A stretch of DNA of 5,640 bases. Origin: Paracoccus sp. (in: a-proteobacteria) (GTDB lineage: Bacteria > Pseudomonadota > Alphaproteobacteria > Rhodobacterales > Rhodobacteraceae). Position numbers and translations under genes: made by a program. The notes beneath the pieces were generated by a model. It made no database searches and had not been told where the DNA came from. It worked only from the letters and a program-made list of their open reading frames with translations. Each line of letters begins with the position of its first letter. Within the stretch, counting starts at the first letter, position 1. The stretch covers positions 1-5,640 of the forward strand of contig JAPSIP010000118.1 of assembly GCA_031178645.1 (NCBI GenBank), written 5' to 3'. Below, piece by piece: positions 1-5,509 of this stretch.

Positions 1-1
1 C

Positions 2-817
2 TTCCGGCTGTGGGAAACGGCGCGGGCCCTGGCGCCGCTGGCCCCGGATTTCGTGTCCGTCACCTATGGCGCGGGCGGCACGACCCGCAAGCTGACGCAT
101 GAGGCGGTGACGACCATCCACCGCCATTACGGCATCCCCGTCGCCGCCCACCTGACCTGCGTCGAGGCCACGCGGGCCGAGACGATGGAGATCGTGCAGG
201 CCTATGCCGATGCCGGGATCCGAGAGATCGTGGCCCTGCGCGGCGATGCGCCCAAGGGCCAGGACCGCTTTACCCCCCATCCCGACGGCTTTGCCAATAC
301 GGTGGACCTGATCGAGGCAATCGCGGCGCGCGGCGACATGACGATCCGCGTCGGCGCCTATCCCGAGCCGCATCCGGACAGCAGCGGCACCGATGCCGAC
401 GTGGCCTGGCTGAAGCGCAAGATCGACGCGGGCGCGACAAGCGCGATCACGCAGTTCTTCTTCGACGCCGACACGTTCTTCCGCTTTCGCGACAAATGCG
501 CGGCGGCGGGCATTGCAGCGCCGATCATCCCCGGCATTCTTCCGATCCAGGGTTGGGCGGGGGCCAAGCGTTTCGCCGCCACCTGCGGCACCAGCGTGCC
601 AGCCTGGGCGGAGGAGGCGTTTTCCAAGGCTGCCGCCCAAGGCCCTGCGGCCGAGCGCGCCTTGTCGGAGCAGGCCTGCGTCAAGCTGTGCCGGGACTTG
701 CTGGAAGGTGGCGCGGACCGGCTGCATTTCTATACGCTGAACCGGCCGGACCTGACGCTAGCGGTTTGCGGGGCGCTTGGGGTCGAGCCCCTCCGCGATC
801 TGGGCGCGGTGGCTTAA
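2..817 (+). CDS. metF: 5,10-methylenetetrahydrofolate reductase (5' end outside window)
   Basis: This enzyme reduces 5,10-methylene-THF to 5-methyl-THF with FAD and NAD(P)H, supplying the methyl group for methionine synthesis in the cytosol. The reading frame is open from base 2, so 271 residues are visible and only about 20-25 N-terminal residues are missing compared with the roughly 296-residue E. coli enzyme. The missing part would carry the catalytic Glu of the SFEFFPP-type motif. Recognisable family motifs, in order, are PDFVSVTYGAGGTTR, AHLTCVEA, ALRGDAP (its Asp corresponds to the flavin-contacting Asp120 of E. coli), ITQFFFD, PGILPI and, near the C-terminus, HFYTLNRPD. The GTG at 53 is not the start, because it lies inside the conserved VSVTYGAGG strand. 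The gene ends at TAA 815-817 and converges on the decarboxylase gene. No disruption is visible. Confidence 0.96.
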   Translation, partial: FRLWETARALAPLAPDFVSVTYGAGGTTRKLTHEAVTTIHRHYGIPVAAHLTCVEATRAETMEIVQAYADAGIREIVALRGDAPKGQDRFTPHPDGFANTVDLIEAIAARGDMTIRVGAYPEPHPDSSGTDADVAWLKRKIDAGATSAITQFFFDADTFFRFRDKCAAAGIAAPIIPGILPIQGWAGAKRFAATCGTSVPAWAEEAFSKAAAQGPAAERALSEQACVKLCRDLLEGGADRLHFYTLNRPDLTLAVCGALGVEPLRDLGAVA

Positions 818-852
818 CGGGGGTACTTCCCGTCCCCCAGACCCCCTGTGGG
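817..852. terminator. Candidate hairpin cluster between convergent metF and odc
   Basis: The 59-bp convergent spacer (818-876) is strongly C/G-biased. It can form several short, partly exclusive hairpins: GGGGG 819-823 with CCCCC 834-838, ACGGG 817-821 with CCCGT 829-833, and CCCAG 836-840 with CTG(T)GGG 846-852. No T tract follows on either strand, so this is not a classical intrinsic terminator. It may still act as a bidirectional 3'-end stabiliser or weak terminator for metF and the decarboxylase gene. The call rests on position and base pairing only. Confidence 0.35.
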
Positions 853-876
853 ATATTTGGGCCAAGGTGAAAGAGG

Positions 877-2031
877 TTATTCGAAGCCCATCACCGTGGC
901 GCGGGTCATGGCGCCAAAGCCGTTGAAGCGGGTGTTGGTGACCACCGAATAGGCGCCCGCGCCGTGGAAGATGAGATAATCGTCTTCGGCCAGGTCGTCC
1001 GGCAGGCCCAGTTCGCCCGGCAGGCGGTCCAGCGAATCGCAGGTCGGACCGAAGACCACGCGGCCGATCCGGTCGCCGGTGCGGGGCTTGCCCTGCGGGG
1101 TCAGCACCTCGATCCGGTCGAGATTGCCGATAACCGGCAGTTCGGCCAGCCCGCCGTAAACGCCGTCGTTCAGGAAGACATCGGCCCCGTCTCGGACCGC
1201 CTTGACCCGTGTGATAAGGGCATAGGCGTCAGCGCAAAGGCCGCGCCCCGGTTCGCAGACCAGCTTGGGCGCGTCCGTGCCAAAGCATTCCGCGACCGTT
1301 TCGGCGATTTCGGTGAAGATCGCCTTAAGGTCCGGCTTGCCCCCCAGGACGCGGTGCGAGGGGAAGCCGCCGCCTACATTCAGCCGATGCGCCTTCACGC
1401 CCGCCATGTCGCAGACCCTGCGGGCCATGCGGATATAGCTTTGCCAGGCGGTCGGGTCGGCGCATTGCGTACCCGGATGAAAGGTCAGCGAGGCGACATA
1501 GCCGCGTTCCGCCACCATGCGCAGCAATTCCGCCGCCAGGTCAGGCGTTGCGCCGAATTTCGAACCGAAGTCATAGGCCGCGCCCAGCACCGGCAGCTTG
1601 AACCGGGCCGAGATCTCGACCCCCTGCCCGTCCACCTGGGTCGGCACCTGTTCGAACAGCTTGTCCAGTTCGCTGCGGCTGTCCACGGACCAGGCCAAGA
1701 TCCCCTCGCGCACGGCATGGGCGATTTCGCGCGGAGAGCGGACGGGGTTATGGTAATGGCGCGCGGCGCCTGGCGCCAGGCGGCCGACCAGGTCGATCTC
1801 GAAGGGCGAGGCCAGGTCGAAGCCCTGGATTCCTGCGGTCACCAAGTTCTGGATCACGGCCTCGTCCGGGTTGGACTTGACGGCATAGGTGACAAGGCCG
1901 GGGAAGCCCTGCAGGAACTGCCGCGCCCGGTCCTGCAGGACGGTCGGGGCGAAGGCCATCACCGGATGGTCGGGCTGAAGATGGCGGATGATCTCGGCCG
2001 GGTTATCCCAAACGGTCTTCTGTGGCTCCAT
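877..2031 (-). CDS. Ornithine decarboxylase (PLP fold type III, alanine-racemase/ODC-like barrel)
   Basis: This is a 384-residue PLP enzyme of the eukaryotic-ODC/diaminopimelate decarboxylase family. It most likely decarboxylates L-ornithine (perhaps also lysine) to putrescine in the cytosol. YAVKSNP (49-55) carries the Schiff-base Lys52, His185 lies in the ring-stacking position (HPGTQ), GGGFP (220-224) is the glycine loop, and CEPGR (259-263) binds the PLP phosphate. NDGVYGGL (288-295) and GPTCDSLD (328-335, catalytic Cys331 and Asp332) supply the active site across the dimer, and FNGFG (369-373) is near the C-terminus. The NDGVYG and CDSLD signatures favour ODC over diaminopimelate decarboxylase or carboxynorspermidine decarboxylase. 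The start ATG at 2031 is chosen because an AAGGA-type ribosome binding site lies just upstream; an in-frame ATG at 2052 would add seven residues. The gene is divergent from an Lrp-type regulator gene. HPGTQ instead of the usual HVGSQ/HVGSG is a mild oddity. Confidence 0.9.
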   Translation of the reverse strand: MEPQKTVWDNPAEIIRHLQPDHPVMAFAPTVLQDRARQFLQGFPGLVTYAVKSNPDEAVIQNLVTAGIQGFDLASPFEIDLVGRLAPGAARHYHNPVRSPREIAHAVREGILAWSVDSRSELDKLFEQVPTQVDGQGVEISARFKLPVLGAAYDFGSKFGATPDLAAELLRMVAERGYVASLTFHPGTQCADPTAWQSYIRMARRVCDMAGVKAHRLNVGGGFPSHRVLGGKPDLKAIFTEIAETVAECFGTDAPKLVCEPGRGLCADAYALITRVKAVRDGADVFLNDGVYGGLAELPVIGNLDRIEVLTPQGKPRTGDRIGRVVFGPTCDSLDRLPGELGLPDDLAEDDYLIFHGAGAYSVVTNTRFNGFGAMTRATVMGFE

Positions 2032-2063
2032 GGGCGGGATCCTTTTGCGCATTGGGTGCAGGC

Positions 2064-2084
2064 GGGGCGACAGGGTGAAGCCCC
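2064..2084 (-). other. Possible stem-loop in the decarboxylase 5' leader
   Basis: GGGGC at 2064-2068 and GCCCC at 2080-2084 are perfect complements around an 11-nt loop. In a leftward transcript this stem would sit about 33-53 nt upstream of the decarboxylase ATG. Ornithine decarboxylase genes of alphaproteobacteria can carry a structured leader RNA (the speF motif in Rfam), but I could not match this leader to that motif by eye. In GC-rich DNA a 5-bp stem is weak evidence. Confidence 0.25.
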
Positions 2085-2154
2085 TCCCTCCAGACTGGCG
2101 CGCTTGGGTGCCGGTTTCACCGAGCAAAAGGGTAGATTTGCGCCCTCCGCCAGT

Positions 2155-2160
2155 TAAAAT
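2155..2160 (+). promoter_or_regulatory. Candidate -10 box for the Lrp-type regulator gene
   Basis: TAAAAT matches the -10 consensus at five of six bases. It lies in the most AT-rich patch of an otherwise GC-rich divergent region and would give a leader of roughly 35 nt before the GTG at 2203. No convincing -35 hexamer lies 16-18 bp upstream, so the promoter would need activation or be weak. Low certainty. Confidence 0.25.
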
Positions 2161-2186
2161 GACGAATCTGGTGTCGCTTTGACGAA
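2160..2186 (+). repeat. Direct repeat TGACGAA x2, 20 bp apart
   Basis: TGACGAA occurs at 2160-2166 and again at 2180-2186, start to start exactly 20 bp, about two helical turns. Both copies lie in the region between the divergent decarboxylase and Lrp-type regulator genes, next to the candidate -10 box. The spacing puts both copies on the same DNA face, which would suit a multimeric regulator of Lrp type, but a chance repeat cannot be excluded. Confidence 0.4.
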
Positions 2187-2202
2187 GCAGGGGCACAAGG
2201 CC

Positions 2203-2634
2203 GTGGATGATCTGGATCGCAACATCGTGGCGCTGCTGTCCCAGGACGCCCGCATGTCCATCGCCGTTCTCGCCCGGCGGCTGAAGGTCGCGCGGTCGAC
2301 CCTGCAAGCGCGGCTGGAGCGGCTGGAAACCTCGGGCGCCATCGCCGGATACACGCTGCGCCTTGGCGATGCCGCCCGGCTGGGCCGCATCCGCGCCACC
2401 GTCCTGCTTGCGATCGAGCAGCGCAGCCAACCCGCCATCCTGTCGCGGCTGAAATCCATGCCCCAGGTCGAACGCATCCATACCGCCAGCGGCCGGATCG
2501 ACCTGCTGGTCCAGATCGTCAGCGGATCGACCGCCGAACTGGACGAGACCCTGGACCGGATCGGCGCAATCGACGGCATCCGGTCGCAGGAAAGCCTGAT
2601 CCACCTGACGACCAAGCTGGACCGCGCGGTCTGA
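2203..2634 (+). CDS. Lrp/AsnC family transcriptional regulator
   Basis: A 143-residue DNA-binding protein of the feast/famine regulator family, close to the usual 140-165 residues. The N-terminal AsnC-type winged helix-turn-helix spans about residues 3-60: DDLDRNIVALLSQDAR, then ARRLKVARSTLQARLERLETSGAI, where VARSTLQARLERL is the recognition helix. The C-terminal part (about 62-135) fits the RAM ligand-binding and oligomerisation domain, with VERIHTASGRIDLLVQIV matching the typical 'G.yDl.l.v' strand. The start is placed at GTG 2203 because CAGGGG at 2189-2194 is a well-spaced ribosome binding site and the protein then begins just before the canonical LDxxD motif. A TTG at 2179 would add eight residues. 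The gene is divergent from the decarboxylase gene, which suggests it controls polyamine synthesis in response to an amino acid such as ornithine; that link is inferred from position only. Confidence 0.9.
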   Translation: MDDLDRNIVALLSQDARMSIAVLARRLKVARSTLQARLERLETSGAIAGYTLRLGDAARLGRIRATVLLAIEQRSQPAILSRLKSMPQVERIHTASGRIDLLVQIVSGSTAELDETLDRIGAIDGIRSQESLIHLTTKLDRAV

Positions 2635-2643
2635 TGGGGCCGC

Positions 2644-3273
2644 CTAGCGCAGCCGGAACAGGTCCACGAAATCCTGCGCCGCGCGCAAATCGCCCGCCAG
2701 CCCGATCACCCCGTCCCGCGCCAGATCGGCCAGCGGCACCGGACCATAGACCGCCCGCGCCAGGCTGTTGCCATCGCCCGACAGCGTGAAATCCGCGTCC
2801 GCCTGACCCGCTGCGGGACGCAGGACACCCCCCGCAAGATGCAGGGTAAAGGCCTCGGCCCCTATCGACAGGCCCGCCGTCACCGGCCCCTCGCCCCCCC
2901 GGATCATCGCCGTCATCGAGATCACCAGGGCCGCCGGGCTGATGAAGCGGCGGGGATCGTGGCCCGGATGCAGCGCCCCCCAGCGGCACGCAGCCTGCAG
3001 GACCGGCATCAACCCGCGCCCCGATTCCGTCAGCCCGTAAAGCCCGGCATCATGCGTGACCACGCCTGCCCTGGCCAGTTGCGTCAGCCGCTGCGTCAGC
3101 ACGGCGGCGGTGATGCCGGGAAGCCCGTGGCGGATCGCCTGGAACCGCTTGGGCGCCAACATCAGTTCGCGCACCACCAGCAGCGCCCAGCGGTCGCCCA
3201 CCACGTTCAGGGCATGGGCGGCAAGGCATCCCTCGTCATAGCGGATGCGCGGATTCTGGCGGGTCTCGGTCAT
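2644..3273 (-). CDS. HxlR-family transcriptional regulator with C-terminal SCP2-like domain
   Basis: A 209-residue regulator. Residues 12-100 form an HxlR winged helix: EGCLAAHALNVVGDRWALLVV, RELMLAPKRF, then LPGITAAVLTQRLTQLARAGVV, ending with the wing (GLYGLTESGRGL). Cys16 is in the position of the conserved N-terminal cysteine that senses electrophiles or oxidants in family members such as YodB and HypR. HxlR proteins are usually only 100-130 residues long. Here about 100 extra residues follow, and their pattern (DADFTLSGDGNSLARAVYGPV, then DLARDGVIGLAGDLRAAQDFVDLF) resembles SCP2 sterol-carrier domains, suggesting a hydrophobic ligand pocket. ATG 3273 is preferred because the in-frame ATG at 3300 overlaps a candidate -10 box; neither start has a strong ribosome binding site. 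The gene is divergent from the detoxification-type operon, which it probably regulates along with itself. Its 3' end lies 9 bp from that of the Lrp-type gene. Confidence 0.88.
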   Translation of the reverse strand: MTETRQNPRIRYDEGCLAAHALNVVGDRWALLVVRELMLAPKRFQAIRHGLPGITAAVLTQRLTQLARAGVVTHDAGLYGLTESGRGLMPVLQAACRWGALHPGHDPRRFISPAALVISMTAMIRGGEGPVTAGLSIGAEAFTLHLAGGVLRPAAGQADADFTLSGDGNSLARAVYGPVPLADLARDGVIGLAGDLRAAQDFVDLFRLR

Positions 3274-3279
3274 GGCCCA

Positions 3280-3304
3280 CAGTATCAGTTGCTTTTTCAT
3301 ACTG
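3280..3304. promoter_or_regulatory. Inverted-repeat operator candidate (CAGTAT-N13-ATACTG)
   Basis: CAGTAT at 3280-3285 and ATACTG at 3299-3304 form a perfect 6-bp inverted repeat with a 13-bp spacer, half-sites 19 bp apart centre to centre. A second, offset pair GTTGC 3288-3292 and GCAAC 3304-3308 is interleaved. The site lies in the AT-richer core between the divergent HxlR-type gene and the DUF1428 operon. The right arm overlaps the candidate -10 box of the regulator gene, as expected for autorepression. AGTA/TACT half-sites recall those of HxlR regulators such as YodB. Confidence 0.5.
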
Positions 3305-3323
3305 CAACAGGCACCCTTCCCAA
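3296..3323 (-). promoter_or_regulatory. Candidate promoter of the HxlR-type regulator gene
   Basis: Reading leftward, TTGGGA (3323-3318) and TATGAA (3301-3296) are separated by 16 bp. Each matches its sigma-70 hexamer at four of six positions. Transcription would begin shortly before the ATG at 3273, giving a very short leader. This supports that start over the ATG at 3300, which lies inside the -10 box. No comparably good promoter could be seen for the rightward operon. Confidence 0.35.
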
Positions 3324-3342
3324 GTCGGGCCTTTGCCGACCG

Positions 3343-3350
3343 AGGGAGGA
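3343..3350 (+). promoter_or_regulatory. Strong ribosome binding site of the DUF1428 gene
   Basis: AGGGAGGA ends 4 nt before the ATG at 3355 and closely matches the anti-Shine-Dalgarno complement. It is the strongest ribosome binding site in the window and fixes the start of the first gene of the operon. Confidence 0.75.
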
Positions 3351-3354
3351 GTTC

Positions 3355-4056
3355 ATGACCTATATTTCCGGTTTCGTCGCAGCCGTTCCGGCGGCCAACA
3401 AGGATGCCTTCATTGCCCATGCCAAGGCCGGATGGCCCTGGTTCCAGAAACGCGGCGCGCTGCGCATGGTCGAATGCCTGGGCGAGGACGTGAAGCACGG
3501 CCGGCAGACCGACTTCTATCGCGCCACCCAGGCGGCCGAGGACGAGGTGCCGCTGTTTTCCTGGGTCGAATGGCCGGACCGCGAAACCTGCGACGCGGCC
3601 TGGGCCAGCATGGAGGATGGGACCGACCTGCCCGAAATGCCCGCCATGCCCTTTGACGGAAAGCGCATGTTCTGGGGCGGCTTCACCCCCATCGTCGAGG
3701 TGGGCGAAAGCCGCCCCGGCAGCTATGTCCAGGGCTTCGTGCTGGCCGCGCCCGACGAAAAAAAGCAGGCCTACATCGACATGGCCCAAAGCGCGACCGA
3801 GATGTTCCGCCGCCTGGGCGCCACATGGCAGGTCGAATGCTGGGGCACAGACGTTCCCCACGGCACGCAGACCGATTTCTACCGTGCCACCCAGGCGAAG
3901 GACGGAGAGGTGCCGCTGTTTTCCTGGATCGAATGGCCCGACCGCGCCACCTGCGACAATGCCGCCCGGCAGATGGAATCCGAAATGGCGGGGATGGAGA
4001 TGCCCGACATGCCCTTTGACGGGATGCGCATGTTCTGGGGCGGCTTCACGCCGGTC
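3355..4056 (+). repeat. In-frame tandem duplication inside the DUF1428 gene
   Basis: Copy 1 is 3355-3693 and copy 2 is 3718-4056, a constant offset of 363 bp (121 codons) with no indel between the copies. Long DNA identities remain, for example a 21-bp match starting at GAGGTGCCGCTG (3544 and 3907) and a 23-bp match starting at CGCATGTTCTGG (3664 and 4027). Elsewhere the copies differ at many sites, so the duplication is not recent but is strongly constrained in the FSWxEWPDR and MPFDGxRMFWGGF segments. Confidence 0.85.
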
Positions 4057-4083
4057 TTCGACAGCAAGGCCGGGGTGCAGTGA
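3355..4083 (+). CDS. Tandem-duplicated DUF1428 (YbaA-like) protein
   Basis: A 242-residue cytosolic protein made of two DUF1428 domains, roughly residues 1-115 and 122-236. The family is normally a single domain of about 115-120 residues (E. coli YbaA). The family pattern appears twice: Y(I/V)xGFV, GAxxxVEC, TDFYRATQA, VPLFSW(V/I)EWPDR, MPFDG and RMFWGGFTP. Aligned without gaps, the halves agree at about 66 of 113 positions (58%), so this is an internal duplication. DUF1428 has a dimeric alpha/beta-barrel-like fold, and a fused pair may mimic the dimer; its biochemical function is not established. There is no signal peptide or membrane segment. It is the first gene of the operon, with a strong ribosome binding site at 3343-3350, and its TGA overlaps the next ATG by one base. 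Confidence 0.88.
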   Translation: MTYISGFVAAVPAANKDAFIAHAKAGWPWFQKRGALRMVECLGEDVKHGRQTDFYRATQAAEDEVPLFSWVEWPDRETCDAAWASMEDGTDLPEMPAMPFDGKRMFWGGFTPIVEVGESRPGSYVQGFVLAAPDEKKQAYIDMAQSATEMFRRLGATWQVECWGTDVPHGTQTDFYRATQAKDGEVPLFSWIEWPDRATCDNAARQMESEMAGMEMPDMPFDGMRMFWGGFTPVFDSKAGVQ

Positions 4084-4871
4084 TGGCCAAGGTTCACGGA
4101 CACCCGATCTGGTTCGAGCTTGCGACGGCCAGGGGGCAACTGGCCGCGGCGGGCGATTTCTATGCCAGCATCCTGGGCTGGCGGATCGCCGACAGCGGGA
4201 TGGAGGGTCTTACCTACCACCTTGCCACCGCCGATGGCGACATGGTGGCGGGGCTGATGGAGATCCCCGATGGCATGACGGGAATGCCACCCAACTGGAC
4301 GCTGTATTTCGGCGTGGACGATGCCGATCAGGCGGCCGATGACATCCGGGCGGCGGGCGGGCAGATCCATGCAGGCCCGTCCGACATTCCCGGCACCGGC
4401 CGCTTTGCCGTCGCCTCGGACCCGCAGGGCGCGCCCTTCGGGATCCTTGCCACCCTGCCGATGGAGGATGGCCGCCAGACCCAGGCCTTCGATCAGCAAA
4501 AGGCCGGCCACGGCAACTGGACCGAACTGATGTCCACGGACCCGGCAGCGGGCTTCGACTTCTATGCCCGCATCTTCGGCTGGCAGAAATCGGACGCGAT
4601 GGACATGGGTCCGATGGGCACCTATCAGCTGTTCCGCCATGACGGCGGCGATATCGGCGGCATGATGGGCCTGGGCAATGCGCCGCAGCCCTGCTGGCTG
4701 GCCTATTTCGGCGTGAACGGCATCAACCCGGCCATCCAGCGGATCCGGGACGGGGGCGGCGCTATCCAGCACGGCCCGCAAGAGGTTCCGGGCGGCGCCC
4801 ATATCGCCGTCGCCACCGACCCCCAGGGCGCTTGGTTCGCCCTGGTCGGCCCGGTCGAGGAAACGTCATGA
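4083..4871 (+). CDS. Two-domain VOC (glyoxalase/bleomycin-resistance superfamily) protein
   Basis: A 262-residue protein with two vicinal-oxygen-chelate modules. Module 1 covers about residues 5-125 and module 2 about 142-257. Each has HPIWFEL- or HGNWTEL-type strand 1, FYxxxxGW (26-33 and 160-167), a central YFGV strand (75-78 and 208-211), a GGxIxxGPxxIPG-like loop and a final DPQG (113-116 and 246-249). This is the layout of the 27-kDa Cfp30B-like VOC proteins. VOC proteins bind metals, glyoxals, aromatic diols or glutathione adducts; the substrate here cannot be assigned. DPQGAPFG and DPQGAWFA lack the usual final-strand metal-ligand Glu, so metal catalysis is uncertain. Its ATG overlaps the preceding TGA (TGATG), and its stop overlaps the GST start by 4 bp, consistent with coupled translation. 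Confidence 0.87.
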   Translation: MAKVHGHPIWFELATARGQLAAAGDFYASILGWRIADSGMEGLTYHLATADGDMVAGLMEIPDGMTGMPPNWTLYFGVDDADQAADDIRAAGGQIHAGPSDIPGTGRFAVASDPQGAPFGILATLPMEDGRQTQAFDQQKAGHGNWTELMSTDPAAGFDFYARIFGWQKSDAMDMGPMGTYQLFRHDGGDIGGMMGLGNAPQPCWLAYFGVNGINPAIQRIRDGGGAIQHGPQEVPGGAHIAVATDPQGAWFALVGPVEETS

Positions 4872-5509
4872 CGCTGGTCCTGACCACCTATGACTGGGTG
4901 CCCGACTTTCCGCGCGGCTTCGTGCGCGATATCCGTGTCCGCTGGATGCTCGAGGAACTGGGGCGGCCCTACCGGGTCGAGACGGTGCCGCTGCGGGACA
5001 AGTCCCCGGACCATATCGCGCAGCAGCCCTTTGCCCAGGTGCCGTTCATCCGCGACGGCGACCTGACGCTGTTCGAATCGGGCGCGATCCTGCTGCATCT
5101 GGCGGAAGGCACGGACCTGATGCCACAAGCGCAGCGCCCGCATGTCCAGCAATGGCTGATCGCCGCGCTGAACAGCGTCGAGCCTTTTGTCCTTGCCTGG
5201 ATCGTCAACAAGGTCTTCGACAAGGACGAGGCAGGCGCCGCCCGCCGCGAACCCCTGATGCGCCAGCGGCTGGCGCAGTTGCAGGCCGCCCTGGGCGGGC
5301 GCGACTGGCTGGCGGGCGACGGCTTCACGGTGGCGGACCTGCTGATGGCCGACATCCTGCGCATCCCCGCACAGAACGGGTTCCTGGACGACCTGCACGG
5401 TCTTGCCGCCTATGTCGAACGCGCGACAGGGCGGCCGGCCTTTGGAAAGGCCATGGCCGATCACCTGGCGCATTGGCGGGCGGCGGATGAAAAGGCGGGG
5501 GCGGCATGA
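4868..5509 (+). CDS. Glutathione S-transferase family protein
   Basis: A 213-residue cytosolic protein of normal GST length. Residues 1-80 form the thioredoxin-like domain, with the helix DIRVRWMLEELGRPY, the cis-proline segment QVPFI (57-61, Pro59) and the glutathione gamma-glutamyl binding motif ESGAILLHLAE (70-80). Residues from about 88 on form the helical domain, with GDGFTVADLLMADI carrying the N-capping box Thr154-Asp157. The expected role is conjugation of glutathione to an electrophile or a glutathione-dependent isomerisation. The catalytic residue after strand 1 is unclear: TYDWVPDFPRGFVR offers Tyr8 but no Ser or Cys in the usual place. The start is ATG 4868, which overlaps the VOC stop as ATGA and is preceded by GAGGAAA at 4857-4863. 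It overlaps the next gene in the same way. An upstream GTG at 4832 would only add a poorly conserved tail. Confidence 0.92.
   Translation: MTLVLTTYDWVPDFPRGFVRDIRVRWMLEELGRPYRVETVPLRDKSPDHIAQQPFAQVPFIRDGDLTLFESGAILLHLAEGTDLMPQAQRPHVQQWLIAALNSVEPFVLAWIVNKVFDKDEAGAARREPLMRQRLAQLQAALGGRDWLAGDGFTVADLLMADILRIPAQNGFLDDLHGLAAYVERATGRPAFGKAMADHLAHWRAADEKAGAA

Noticed and set aside
2074..2121. Inverted repeat GGTGAA/TTCACC in the decarboxylase-lrp region
   Set aside because: Only 6 bp with a 36-bp spacer; likely chance, and not placed symmetrically with respect to any promoter.
964..2157. 397-codon open frame on the + strand, antisense to the decarboxylase gene
   Set aside because: The protein has no family motifs. 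The opposite strand encodes a complete enzyme with all active-site motifs, and long antisense frames are expected in GC-rich DNA.
2032..2604. N-terminal extension of the decarboxylase frame across the regulator gene
   Set aside because: The extension is antisense to the Lrp-type gene, has no homology signal, and the ATG at 2031 has a ribosome binding site and the right family length.
3289..3317. Possible rightward promoter starting with TTGCTT for the DUF1428 operon
   Set aside because: No -10-like hexamer lies 15-19 bp downstream (the region reads GGCACCC), so I do not call it.
3274..3861. N-terminal extension of the HxlR-type frame into the DUF1428 gene
   Set aside because: It is antisense to conserved DUF1428 sequence, and HxlR proteins begin a few residues before the conserved Cys, as with ATG 3273.
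3879..5473. Minus-strand open frames of 307 and 256 codons opposite the VOC and GST genes
   Set aside because: They show no recognisable domains and lie opposite well-supported genes, so they are frame shadows.
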